Positions 37,650-48,547 of a stretch of DNA of 64,000 nt are shown here, in pieces; position 1 is the first letter of the stretch; each line of letters begins with the position of its first letter. The notes under the pieces were generated by a model, which saw only the letters and a list, made by a program, of their open reading frames with translations, had not been told where the DNA came from and searched no databases. This stretch comes from Corticium candelabrum (lineage: Eukaryota; Porifera; Homoscleromorpha; Homosclerophorida; Plakinidae). A program made the translations under genes and the position numbers. The stretch lies in the NCBI RefSeq assembly GCF_963422355.1, contig NC_085094.1:2236649-2300648 (forward strand), given 5' to 3'.

Positions 37650-39540
37650 ACAAATTAAAGAAAATTGTGCCAAAACAGTGCAATTTCAAAACTCGTTAGC
37701 TGATATTCAATTTTATGTCGAGGAAGGAGTGGGACCAATCTACTTTGGATGGATTGGATAAGGAAAGTTGGACTTGCAACAACATGTATTGGATTTCCTA
37801 AAAGCTTGGGAGGCCCAACTGTGTTATCAGTAGAAGTAATAGCACCAATCGCTTTGAATAACCTGTTGTATGAATTTTCTGACATATTCCAGGACGAGTT
37901 GGGACGTTTCAGTGAGAAGGCAAGCATCCAAGTTTGTCCAGACGCAGATCTAAAAATCATTCCGTTTAGAAGACCTCCTATATGCATCTGAGAAAACAAG
38001 TAGAAGTAGAATTAGAAGACTGGTTGAAAGAGAGGTTTTGGAGCTAGTGAATAATGCATTATGCGCTTTTCCAACTGCCTATGTTGTTAAGCAATCAGGA
38101 TCTGTACGAATATGTGGAGACTTTAAGCCTCTCAACAAATTCATGGTGGTAGACCAGCACCTGATTCCACACCTGTCTGATCTTTTCAATGTCCTCGTGG
38201 GAGGGCAAAAATTCTCTAAGTTAGACTTATCAGATGCGTATAATAAATAGGAACTGGATTCGGAAAGTCAGAAATATTTGGTGATAAATACGCACAAAAA
38301 GGCTTGTTCAAATTTCTTCGATTAACATTTGGAGTGAGCTCTGCACCTGGTATATTTCAAAGAGTAATGAATAAGGTGTTAAAGAATCTCAAGAAAACCA
38401 CTAATTTCTTTTATGACATTTTGGTGACAGGCTCCGATGATAAACATTTAAAAAACTTGTCTGAAGTGTTGAAGTGTATCAGCGGTCATAGCCTTCGTTT
38501 GAAGGAAGATAAATGTTCATTCTTTCGGTCATCGGTACAATATCTTGGTCATGTCATCGACAAGGATGATATTCGGCCTTCGGGTGAGAAGATAAAAGCC
38601 ATTCCAAACATGGCGATTCCTACAAATCAAGATAAATTACGTTCATTCTTAGAAATGGTTACCTATTTTTCTCACATTTTTCCTAGGCTATCTGATCATA
38701 CAGTTCCACTCAATTATCTGTTGAGAAAAGATGTGCCTTGGGTTTGGTTCAGTGAAGTTGCAGGCTCTTATAGCACAATTCGGAAGAAGCTTACCTCACT
38801 ACCAGTTCTAGCAATGTACAATCAGGGTCAACCGTTGTTCCTAGCATGTGATGCTAGTGAAAAAGGACTATGAGTTTGTATATCTCAGCATAACGCTGAT
38901 GGACAAGAGCAAGTAATCGAGTATGCCTCCTAGTCTTTAACGAGAGTTGAAGCAAACTATTTTCAGATAGTTAAGGAATCTTTGTCAATTATTTATGGCA
39001 TTCAAAAATTTCGACATTATCTTCTGGAACGTCATTTTACCTCAAGAACAGATCATAGACCACTGGTCACAATTTTTGACGCTACTAGAATATCAGTTCC
39101 TACTAGAACCAGCAGTCGTTTGACTAGGCGGGCTCTTCAGCTATCGCAGTACAAGTACGATATCGAATATCGAAGTTCATCCAGTCGCCATGATTGTACG
39201 TCTCATGAAAGGAAACCCTTTCAATTAGAAGAAGCTGTTTTTGTTAGACAGCCAGAAAGTAAAGAAAAAGGTTTTTGGAAACCAACAACAATTCTCAAAG
39301 TTCTAGCTAGGACAAAGATACTACATGGTCAGGTTTCTCACAGGCGCTACTAGAAAAGTACACATGAACCATTCGTCGAGCAGAATCTTGTCTTCGAAAA
39401 CATGTCATTCCTCGCCAGCTGATAATGCGATTGCGACCGATTCTGATTCGGATGATTTCATCGAGACAGAGAAGTTGCCTAGACATAGCCAGAGAAGAAC
39501 TAAAGGACAATCACCTGAGCGTTTAGGAGAGTGGGTATAG
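37650..39540 (+). pseudogene. RT-RNase H-integrase tail of the inverted pol segment
   Basis: Order on the plus strand: lead-in DIFQDELGRFSEKASIQVCP; RT start in shifted frames (KQSGSVRICGDFKPLNKFM, FSKLDLSDAYNK); FLRLTFGVSSAPGIFQRVM; catalytic box reduced to FFYDILV, one aspartate short; YLGHVIDKDDIRPSGEKI; RNase H (FLACDASEKGL, TDHRPLVTIF). The frame then passes almost at once into the integrase C-terminus (FQLEEAVFVRQPESKEKGFW). The zinc domain and DDE core of integrase are missing. Stops and shifts are present. Confidence 0.85.
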
Positions 39541-39544
39541 AGCT

Positions 39545-40758
39545 TTACAAACAAGACTGTTTGATTAGTTTAGATGTCATAACTTCTCCCGATGCATTTC
39601 GAAGTCTTCCTTGAGCATCCGATAATCTAGGACTCCCAAGACACTCCCAAGACTGAGCATTTAGCAAAGATACGGCTGCTCCCGTGTCTATACGAAATTG
39701 AATTGTTTTACCATCTATTGATACATGCACCAATATTTTATTGCTTTCCGAGCAAACTTCATCTATCTTGCAAACGTCCTTGCAGATCGTCTCTATACTT
39801 GGATCAGCATTGCTTGAATCTGAAGCACTATCATCACACAGCTTGGCCGAAGCAATATGCCTTGCTTTTTGTTCTTGTCTGTTTCCATCTACTTGCCGAT
39901 CTGGAGCTTTCAATCTGCAAGCACGTTCCACATAATCACCTTTTTAACAGTTTGCAAATAATAATAAATCTCGGTGTTTTCTCAAAGGACATGCTAGTTG
40001 GTAATGCTTTCTGTCTCCACAAATGTAGCATGCACCCACACGTCGTTGCTTATCATTCTCATAAGTATCTCAACATAAACTCGATCTTCCTTTGCTTGCC
40101 TTGTTTTCCTGATATTTTGGATGGTCTCCAAATTCAATGACGTAGACGTATCTCGTGTTGCTGCAGCACTATCCATGGCACTCTCCAACGTTCTAGCAAA
40201 AGCCAGTACCTGTTCTAGAGATGTCGTCAAAAGATTATCCCTTTCATAGAACTTTTGCAACATTTCATCATTGCGCAAACCAGCAACAAAAATATCTCTA
40301 AGTCTACTATGATATTCCGCCGGAGCAAAACAACAATTTGCAGCTATTCTTTTCAATGCATCTAGGTATAGATGGACAGTCTTACCAGCCTGTTGAAGAC
40401 GTCTGTGAAGACGTACCCGCTCTATGATTGGATTGTATTTCTGCCTAAAGAAGCTGCGTGTGTCCTGCACAAGCTCAGGTAACCTCATATCTTTAATCTG
40501 TTTCCGTAACAAGGAATTCTCAAGCCGCAGACGTAAATCTTCGTCTATGCATTTGATGAATATATTCCGTTCTACTTCTTCTGTAATGCGGTGGTCAGTC
40601 TTCGCTAAATCTCCAAAAGAATTGGAAAGGGTTTGTCCACCAGCTGTCAAATCTACTACGTGAGAATCTTCACCGTCTTGGTCCCTGAATAATCCAAGGG
40701 GCTTTTGTAGCCTGCCAAAAGTCTTGTGGCCTAGTGGAGTTTTAGCTTCGTGAGCCAT
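39545..40758 (-). pseudogene. Gag and protease of the inverted Gypsy element
   Basis: Gag reads from ATG 40,758 to about 39,994 (254 codons; MAHEAKTPLGHKTFGRLQKP, then helical LRLRLENSLLRKQIKDMRLP and LRDIFVAGLRNDEMLQKF, typical of a capsid region). Protease follows at 39,931-39,545 with RIDTGAAVSLL carrying the catalytic Asp-Thr-Gly (39,668-39,693). A zinc-knuckle-like region probably lay in the frame break between them. The protease end abuts the inverted pol end directly. Confidence 0.82.
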
Positions 40759-40776
40759 CTGTTTGCAGCGCCAATC

Positions 40777-40902
40777 TGTTACAACTCAATGATCTTTTTA
40801 ACTAAAACAACTCAGTCAATCAACTACCGGTAAAACCGCATGTCCCATATAATACGGTGCGACATGAAAGATATCATTCATTCATTCATATCCAACTCCA
40901 CA
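40777..40902 (-). repeat. Short LTR (gag side)
   Basis: 126 bases; contains about 25 bases absent from the partner LTR, including a CATT triplet-like run (ATTCATTCATTC). Confidence 0.85.
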
Positions 40903-41170
40903 GCGTGAACACACCAAACGTGCATATAGAAACACATGCCTCGCACTGTAGGTAATTTCTTCTGAGGTTGGCAGATGCATGTGCCAGAGGATCAACACGA
41001 CCCTTAAGCCTTTCTGGCAAATGCGCGTTCACCAACCCATCACAAGCGCGTCAAGGAGATCGTATCACTGAACGGTGTGAAATTCCAACTAGTTCTAGAT
41101 GTAACTGGACAAATGGAATAAAGCCACAATCAGAAGCAAAGGAATCTCTTCTCACAGCTGACGAGAACCC

Positions 41171-42790
41171 ATGAAGCGGCTGGACAGCAAATGGCATCAC
41201 ACTATTTCAACTCCACATTGCACGTACGATACCAACCAATCCACGGCGGCTCTTAATTGTATCTCACTCCCAAAACAAGTGCAAAACAAGAAGACAGTCG
41301 ATCGTCAATGTCAACACAGCCATATGTCTGCGATGGGCTCTGCGTTAGCAACTCTTTCCAGCCAAACGCGAGCCCCAACGACCTTATTAAATACCCGACA
41401 GCTAGACGATGGAGTATGTTGGGATGATATTGAAGAGCCAACTCCCATGAAGCAGATGGATCTCGTTGAGAAGCAAACCCAAGACTCACCGTGAACGTCT
41501 GGTACAAAGGTGTCTATCCAGTTAGATTATCCATGTCTGAGTCGATCATGCAAGCAAGAGGATCAACCTCCTTCTCATTGGCAAAGGACTCAAGCAACAC
41601 GTACTACACCTAGATCACTACCTTCAACAGTCTACTCAACAATCAATTAAAGTAGGGATACTCATCGTATGTTCTGCGAATGGTGCCTACACGGAAACAT
41701 GCGACAAGACTTTCTCGAACAACACAAATCCGACGGCCGAGGAATTGGATGTTGAGCTATTTTGTAGAGATACCTGAGAAAGGTAAAAACAAACTTACCT
41801 TTCGGAATTACAAGAACCAAGTCTAGGCAGACTTTAATTAAATTAAGTCTCTCATCAACAAGGTTGAAAGTTCTACATGTGATCTCAGCAAAAGCAATAC
41901 CCAGAAGACAGCACATCAAGAAGCTTAATTGTGATTTCTCTTACATCGTCGTACAGTGTGACGGACAATCTTAGCAGCATGTCGTCTCCCGAGGACCCAG
42001 TGATGCCCAACACTTCCCAGAATGTCCGCAAAAGTTAAGAAGCCAAGATCTAAGATATCAAACAAAAAACCGATCGGGATGACGTCACAAGATTGGATAG
42101 ATCACATGAATGCAAAAGAGAGGCACATCTGTGATTAAACCTCTGGTCTTAGACATGTATAGAGACGCCATCGATGGTTTCGAATCGAACACGGGCAAAC
42201 ACAAAAGAGCTGCACACAAGAAATGCTGCTTCCAGTCTCCCACCATTATCGAACCCATACAAGGCAAAACGCAAATCCAAAAGTGAGGATACGGACACCT
42301 GTTACATCTGCAACAAGTCTCTCATCATGAAGAACATCGGGATTGCGTACGCTATCATTGTCACATCATGGGACGATATCCAGGTGCAGCACAAAATGCT
42401 TGCAATCTCCAGCTGCGACTGTCTACAACCGTCTCAGTGGTCTTCCACAATCTTCGTGGATACGAGAGTCATCCATTGATGCAAGCCATTTCTAAGCTGC
42501 AAGGCAACATACGTCAGCTGCATTCCCAACAACACGCAGAAGTATATCCCGTTCTCAGCTGCGATTCATCGACAGCGTTCAGTTCCTGTAAGCCTCGCTC
42601 GACAGATTGGTCGAAGCACAGGATCTTACCACCACATGCACATAGCCAAAGCATACGAGCCAGACGACGCAAAGTGCAATCTACTTCTGAGAAACAGCGT
42701 CTATCCGTACGAGCACATGGACGAATGGGCAATATTAATATTCCACGAACCCACAATACCATCTCGAGATGCTTTCTAAAGCAAATTGAA
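41171..42790 (+). pseudogene. Polinton-like PolB, N-terminal and exonuclease part (P2)
   Basis: The N-terminal open stretch 41,171-41,494 has the same landmarks as P1 (LPKQVQNKKTVDRQCQH, DTRQLDDGVCWDDIEEPTPM), with one residue different. FSYIVVQ lies near 41,938. The exonuclease part at 42,174-42,570 includes CYICNKSLI and, after a one-base shift, MGRYPGAAQNACNLQLRL with VVFHNLRGYESHPL. Similarity ends at the same point as in P1 before the palm, so the truncation predates separation of the two copies or reflects a shared deletion. Confidence 0.78.
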
Positions 42791-42834
42791 CGATGAAGGT
42801 ATCACCGATGAAGGCATCACCGATGAATGTTACG

Positions 42835-43262
42835 ACCACGCCCAGAAGGGCTGATCGGCTTTTGGTTCGTACAGCGTTTATCGAGAAATTTCTCAAGAAT
42901 ATGCAGATGCTCAAGAAGCTCATCATCGACGAAAAAATCGCTAAAAGTGTTTTCAGGAAGATGTGGCTCAACCCTTGTAACGAACCAGCAAAGCAGAGTT
43001 GGACAGACAGCAAGACGAATCGATAAAATAAATTGCAAGAGGGTCAAAGGCTCTGCCAACAGCTCAGCCGGCATCGTCAATGCTATCGCAAATCTACAAC
43101 CACTCGCAGTCATTGCGGGTGCTTCAGCGTTACCACAGACTTTGCCAGAAGCTTTGGAAGCGCCAGAGGCAGCCGCTATGCCATCGCTCGATATAGACGC
43201 AGGACTGCAATCATGCAGAGGTGTTGGAGGACTACAGACTTCCATTGTCCTCCGAGACAGCT
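42835..43262 (+). pseudogene. Small conserved Polinton-like gene 1 (P2)
   Basis: Equivalent of 30,790-31,195. It lacks the P1 start codon region, which is fused to the end of the PolB remnant. Contains AFIEKFLKNMQMLKKLIIDE and, in the next frame, SSAGIVNAIANLQPLAVIAG with ASALPQTLPEALEAPEAAAM. Confidence 0.6.
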
Positions 43263-43310
43263 GAGAGTGAAGGGTGACCTATCCCAAATTGATCCGTTAC
43301 AACAGCATGT

Positions 43311-43975
43311 ATGCTAACAGAGAATTACAATCGCTTGGTGCTAGTAAGAGATAAAACGCCAGAAAGAGAAGCATTTATTGAAAGGACTTGGAATGCCTTA
43401 AAAACTTACAATAAAACTTTCAAGGGTATACAAGACCATTCTTCTCAAATAGTCCCCACTCTCACCAAGAGGAAAGGGAAGAAAGCCACTGATACAGCCA
43501 AAAGGTGTAAAGGACACACACCAAAGCAACCCTTCAAACTCACATCCGAATCCACCTATGGTGATCTGTACATCGAAGCCATGCAACTGACAAACATAAC
43601 ACTCGAAGTCTACGAAGACGGCAAGAAAGGTATATCGAGAAAGATAGATACAGACCGGTTGGAGTTGTTGACCAAAAGATTCAAAACAAACTAGACGTAC
43701 AGTGGCAGAGCTCTTAAAACCTGGAACAAACTCATCGAACTGTCTGACCTTCCCATCAACAAACGATCCAAGAAGTATCAGTTACCCAAATGAAATATTA
43801 CAAGTCTCCAAACGAACTCTGTCGTCACTTGAAAGTTCTCTATCACCGGCAAAGGTACCGGTAACGAGAGTACTGCTATTGACACTGAGATCGTCGAGAT
43901 CATATATTGGTTATTGAAAGATGGCATTATCACCGGAGAAGACTACAGTAAGATTTACGATTACGTAGATTAGTA
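43311..43975 (+). pseudogene. Conserved Polinton-like gene 2 (P2)
   Basis: Open from 43,311 (LTENYNRLVLVRDKTPEREA) to a TAG at 43,692, covering the N-terminal part that is frameshifted in P1, then the STYGDLYIEAMQLTNITLE block. The C-terminal third continues after the stop with frame changes near 43,790 and 43,840. Together the two copies show a gene of about 210-220 codons. Confidence 0.65.
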
Positions 43976-44194
43976 TTATAGATAAGGGTGAAAGCACAAT
44001 CGAGACGAGGTATAGGAGAACCGGTCAGCTCTATGATGAGCTTGAAATACATACGGATGCGTATGGAATTTACACTTGTCTCGAAAGAGAGTACACAAGC
44101 TGAGTACTCGGATTTATGTAAGCATATTCACGAACGAGAGAAGATGTTATCGCCATGGGTGAAAAGGTTCTAGCATTAATTAGACAGCGATCGT

Positions 44195-44820
44195 GTGAGA
44201 GGTTCGAGTTCTGATTTTACCGTAGAAATACACCCACCTCTTCACCTCGACAAATGCGTCGATTATAAATTGGCGTTGATCTTCAGCGAAATGTGTTACT
44301 CATTGTATAATATCACGACAGACAAAAATTTGGCTGAGATACTACAACGGTACAAAGTGTCTTGGCGTTTCTGTACCACCAACTTGAACTTAGAAATCAA
44401 ACTGTTGCTAAGAAAGAACGATGACGATGAAGACGGCATTACCATACTACCCAATTACAGTAACTTGAAATTGCGAATAATCCTGGTTGATCCCTTGTTG
44501 ATGACTACAAAATGGATTTCCCAGTCAAGAAAGGATTGAGAGGTATATTGAATGGGATTCGATAAAAAGCGCTTGGGAGATGGTAAAGTGTAAGACAACT
44601 CAACATCACCAATATCCACTTGGTATTGATACGATGCTCTCTCATATCCTCTAGCTACTTGAACGTTAGCAAGAGCGATGTCATTTAAAGCTTCTCTCCC
44701 GACAAACCACGAGGATCACTACTCTCTATCAAACCGAATCAATTGACCTATATTGGCATGAGCAAAACAGAGGAAATCTCAAGCATCACCATGCGTGTCA
44801 TGGATCAGGATGTAAGACCA

Positions 44821-44828
<8 letters not shown>
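44195..44828 (+). pseudogene. Minor-capsid-like gene (P2)
   Basis: Best copy of this gene. The open frame 44,195-44,539 has RGSSSDFTVEIHPPLHLDKC, VDYKLALIFSEMCYSLYNI, QRYKVSWRFCTTNLNLEIK and an acidic DDDEDG turn. After a frame change the C-terminal part continues to SSYLNVSKSDVI, TYIGMSKTEEISSITMRVMD and VRPID at 44,828. The N-terminal pattern is typical of a family accompanying the MCP in invertebrate Polinton-like elements. Penton or minor capsid role is inferred. Confidence 0.65.

Positions 44829-44878
<50 letters not shown>
44824..44878. repeat. (AT)n microsatellite inside P2
   Basis: About 27 units starting at the same CCAATCGATATAT context as in P1. Confidence 0.97.
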
Positions 44879-44881
<3 letters not shown>

Positions 44882-44919
44882 CAGACATACGCGTGTGTGA
44901 AACATCAACATATACTAGA

Positions 44920-45770
44920 GGCAAGCTGGTCAGTAAGACGGACGAAAGCACTTACCCAGCCAATAATGTCGTCACACTCTCGTCAACAACGGTTTGTCGC
45001 TCTTTCGATCTATCCAATATCAAATCGACGGTCACATCGTCGAACACATCAATCAGTACTTACCACAAGCCAGCCCGATCAAGAACTTGGTACAATTCTT
45101 GGACGAATACGGTAGAAGCACGGTGACCAACATGTTGTGGTATCGCGACACTGCCACTGGAGATGTCGAGGTTAAAGAGTTTGGTGTGACAGGAGCCGCT
45201 CTACTAGCGACAGGTATAGTGGATGATGCCACAGCAGTAAATGGAGCTAACATTCGAGCTCTAGACTTTGGAAGTATACTCAGAAATTCCAAGTACAATT
45301 TAAAACTCGCAGCCGCCAGTTGATCAAGACCGGCAACAAAACGGTCACCATGTTACTACCCTTGATTACCGTCTTGGGATTTCATCGCGATATCGACACG
45401 GTGATGTTGGGAGCAAAACACATCTACGACGATAGAATGAAATTCACCCTCAAATTACCGCCATAGTTCTACCAATGTGGCCGACGGAAAATTCAAGATC
45501 GAACATTTGGCCATTTGGATACCTAAGGTTCGACCAGCATTGCGCGTGCAAGCGGAATTGGAAGCTTTGCTCGTATCAGGTGCGCGACGTAGTCTCTACT
45601 TTGAACAGATGAGAGTCTTGGGAAATCACTTCGAAGCCGCCGAATTGAGTCCTACGTGGAGAGTCACCAGCGTTCCCAGCGAGCAACTCCCTCGACACGT
45701 TTTGTAGCATTCGCAGCTCCCGAACGGGATGGGAAACAGGATAAGAACAATCAGGTCTAGCCTTCGACCA
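44920..45770 (+). pseudogene. Polinton-like major capsid protein remnant (P2)
   Basis: Lacks the N-terminal 60 or so residues. Frames 44,994-45,323 (LFRSIQYQIDGHIVEHINQY, YRDTATGDVEVKEFGVTGAA) and 45,477-45,707 (FKIEHLAIWIPKVRPALRVQ, ARRSLYFEQMRVLGNHFEAA) are clean. Shifts lie near 45,290, 45,460 and 45,700. Same gene as 12,470 and 33,446. Confidence 0.7.
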
Positions 45771-46023
45771 TCGTAAACTGACGAGGTTTTGAGTGTACGA
45801 GTCAAGAGCAGACAGTACCCGGAAAGGGATCGAGGCGGACTTCACCACCGCCTGAAGTGTACATATGTTATTCCAAGAAGCGCGCCATAACTAAAATTAG
45901 AATGACTGTTGCTAAGAGACTATAATAAGTCAACGGGCGATGTGAGAAATGTAGTTTTGAAGGACTTTCAAGGTAAATCAGATTCTGTAAAAGTCAGCGC
46001 CCTCATATTATTGAAGAATGGAA

Positions 46024-46434
46024 TCAGTTGAAGAAGGAAGACGCAACTGCAAGGGCATTAGTTGATATCTGCTGCAGCGAATCAACTGGACAAGATGTGG
46101 TGATCGGCGGTACATCGAACATACACTCATGTTTTCTAGTGGCTCGGATTGCGTTTTCTGTTTTAAGCATATTGCCGCTTTGGTAGCCGTTAATTGCTTC
46201 GATCGACTCTGCAGTAAAATCGAATGTTGAATGGCATTTTAAGTCAATGTGACTTTGTGTAATGACCCTAGAAACAAATTCCAACTGACTCGGCCTTGTC
46301 TGCGCTAATAAGTCGTAGATACGTATGTTCATTTTACTGAAGAATCTCGACTGTAGGAAAGTTTGCTGTTTATCCCGCGTTTCATCATTTGCAATTGTCG
46401 GCTTTCGGAAAAGATGCGATGTTTGCATGGTCAT
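46024..46434 (-). CDS. Hypothetical 136-residue ORF
   Basis: ATG at 46,434 opens 136 codons to a stop at the edge of P2. Residues 30-85 look helical and folded (FFSKMNIRIYDLLAQTRPSQ, LEFVSRVITQSHIDLKC); the rest is polar. No family recognised. It diverges from the TIR gene on the other strand. Could be an exon of a host gene cut by P2, or chance. Confidence 0.3.
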   Translation of the reverse strand: MTMQTSHLFRKPTIANDETRDKQQTFLQSRFFSKMNIRIYDLLAQTRPSQLEFVSRVITQSHIDLKCHSTFDFTAESIEAINGYQSGNMLKTENAIRATRKHECMFDVPPITTSCPVDSLQQISTNALAVASSFFN

Positions 46435-47147
46435 TGAAAATATAGTATTATGTACAACTAAACCGGATGTAGACTCTAATTACTAAGTGGTTGATGTGCT
46501 CTTTCTGAAGAATGGTTATGCCGTATAGCTAAACTTGCCGGATAGGGTTACTCGCTTGCTTATTGGCGCGTGTTCTGTAAACGCGCACGCGCACGCGCGT
46601 ATTCAATACAGTATACATACAAATATTGATACAAGTCATTTGACTTCAGTCGAATATGTTAATTCCTTATGTGTCATGGTCAATCAGATCAGTTTGGTAG
46701 TTCATAGTCGCTACTGTAAACACTCCCTTAAAAGTGCTTTTAACTGTCATGTCGATCTATGTTGACAGGGGACATGACATAGCCTTGTTGATCTATCTTG
46801 ATCAACAAGCCACTGTGGGTTTAATTGTTGCAGATTCTAAATGTCCTCAATTTAATCAATGTGTATGCTGCTTTTCCTATGCAATACCTCATGGATTGTG
46901 CCCAGAACTTCCAAAACCGTTGTAGTTTCCTGCAATGCCACTGGTGACTTTAAGTTAACCTTTTTAATTTTATAGTCGCTATGTTTTTAGGTGATATATT
47001 AATTAATATTGTTGTTAGCGAATGGCTGTTATAGGTTTAATAGTTAAGTTATCGTTTCATGAAAGATTGCCTATTTAGAAACACAGGTCTTACAGTAGGT
47101 AGACATCAAATTTTGGTCATTACTACGAAAACGGTTACATTTTATTT

Positions 47148-47201
<54 letters not shown>

Positions 47202-47269
47202 TGCGTGCGTGCGTGGTGTGCACGCGTACATTCATGCTGGGTACTGTTCATAAACGTGTTGACTATCAG
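46435..47269. other. Upstream region of the TIR gene, no exon identified
   Basis: Contains a CGCACGCG run near 46,580 and (GT)n at 47,150-47,199. I could not find a start exon ending in a phase-1 donor. Confidence 0.4.
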
Positions 47270-48060
47270 GTGTATCTTCTGATCAGGCCGGATCATCTGG
47301 CGTCAATTCGACGGCAGTAGTGACAGATACCACAGACGGCAATAGTAAAGTAACGGTCTATACTTTGTGAATAGTGTGAATTGTTACTATTATACTTAAA
47401 TATCTTTTTTTGTGATTTCTAGCCTCTTCGTCCCATTCTAGCTTCTCAAGGCTGGAAGTACGATGTGTTTTTATGTCATGCAGGCGAAGAAAAAGAAGAC
47501 TTTGTCCGTCCATTAAACAATAAGCTCGAGGAGTATGGAATTGTTTCGTTTTTTGATACTGTATCTTTGCAAGTGGGAGGCATGGCACAGACAGACATTG
47601 CGGAAGCCATAATACGGTCTCCTCTATTTGTCGTTATCCTCAGTCACGAGTTCAAGAAAAAACCCTATCCAAAAGCAGAAGTTAACGCAGCATTTGAATT
47701 CGGCTCACGTTACAAGAAAATCATACCAGTATTTTACAAGATTACAGCCGACGGTTGCAGCGAATCTAAAGTCGCAATCCTAGACAAGTTGGCTAAAATT
47801 ACTGGCATTGAGAAGAAAACGGATGAAAATGTTGATATTTTCGTGACTCGCGTTGCGAGCGAAATACGAGAACGTGTTACAGTCCAGCTTGATAAGGGTA
47901 ATTATTTCATAAGCTGACATGCAGCTGTCTGTTCTACAGTATATATGTTTTTAAAATGTATTTAGGTGGGATACAAGAACTACCGGAACTTTCACCTGTT
48001 CGCGGAGACATAAAGAATATCTTCGACAAACTTGACGGAAGGACGTACGAGAACAAATAG
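47270..48060 (+). CDS. TIR-domain protein (5' exon not found)
   Basis: Three exons with phase-1 joins: 47,270-47,344 (Ser/Thr/Gly linker, GVSSDQAGSSGVNSTAVVTD), 47,442-47,897 (TIR domain) and 47,966-48,060 (tail ending RTYENK and stop TAG). The TIR exon shows box 1 KYDVFLCHAGEEKEDFV, the BB loop FFDTVSLQVGGMAQTDIAEA, FVVILSHEF, the helix KAEVNAAFEF whose glutamate occupies the position of the NADase catalytic residue in enzymatic TIRs, and IIPVFYKI. It looks more like the plant/bacterial-type TIR than a Toll-receptor TIR. Role: self-association signalling and possibly NAD cleavage; enzymatic activity is inference. A start exon, perhaps a death domain, is expected upstream. Confidence 0.8.
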
Positions 48061-48202
48061 ATTTTGTTTGGTATATGGGCAAACTGCATGTCTTTTATTC
48101 TTTTTTTTTTAACTAGCACAAACAATATGATACTAGGTTACATGGATGAATTTGATGTGCTGCTTTGTATAGCGACGTTCATTCGATTCAGAACATTTAT
48201 AG

Positions 48203-48547
48203 CCCGCAGTTCACAGTACGACGCTAGCACTGCGAGCGTCCTGGACGCTGACGATGAGCGAGCGTCAGCGTCACACTGTGAACGTCCGTCGCGCTAGGCG
48301 AGCGTCCACGACGCTGGAATAGAGAAAAGTTCTAATTCCGAGCGTCCTAGCCGGATGTGACCCATTGTCGATGACATCGCGTGCTTATTTTCAACCAATC
48401 GAAAGTCAGTCAGAGCAACTGGGCGTTCCGGGATAGTCTATTCGTATGCATGGCATCGATCATTGATTCGTCGATAAAATTTTTCATTGAGCTTGTGCGT
48501 GCATGGGTTTCCATGCATTTGGCAAATTCAGTCAAAGGACTACAAGG
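48203..48547. mobile_element. Truncated second copy of the 2,171-2,809 MITE (inverted)
   Basis: Begins CCCGCAGTTCACAGTACGAC and is the reverse complement of about 2,460-2,809, including GAATAGAGAAAAGTTCTAAT and GGCATCGATCATTGA. The other half and TIR are missing. Confidence 0.8.

Larger units (their letters stand above)
37536..40902 (-). mobile_element. Ty3/Gypsy element with internally inverted pol
   Basis: Short direct LTRs (37,536-37,636 and 40,777-40,902) begin TGT(G/T)ACAACTC and end AACTCCACA. Gag and protease read leftward from 40,758, next to TGGCGCTGCAAACAG, a primer-site-like sequence just inside the right LTR. RT, RNase H and the integrase C-terminus read rightward from about 37,650 to 39,540. 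Gag-protease and pol therefore converge at 39,540/39,541. The parsimonious explanation is an inversion of the pol segment. The 5-base flanks (GCAAC and GCGTG) do not match. Confidence 0.85.
40903..46020 (+). mobile_element. Polinton-like element, copy P2 (decayed)
   Basis: Same gene order as P1, aligned from GTGAACACACC at the left to the post-capsid tail at the right (shared with 13,531-13,790 of P0). The core gene and the capsid N-terminus are missing; their place is taken by (AT)n and an 80-base unique stretch. The right end near TTATTG at about 46,015 coincides with the end of similarity to P0. Confidence 0.75.
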
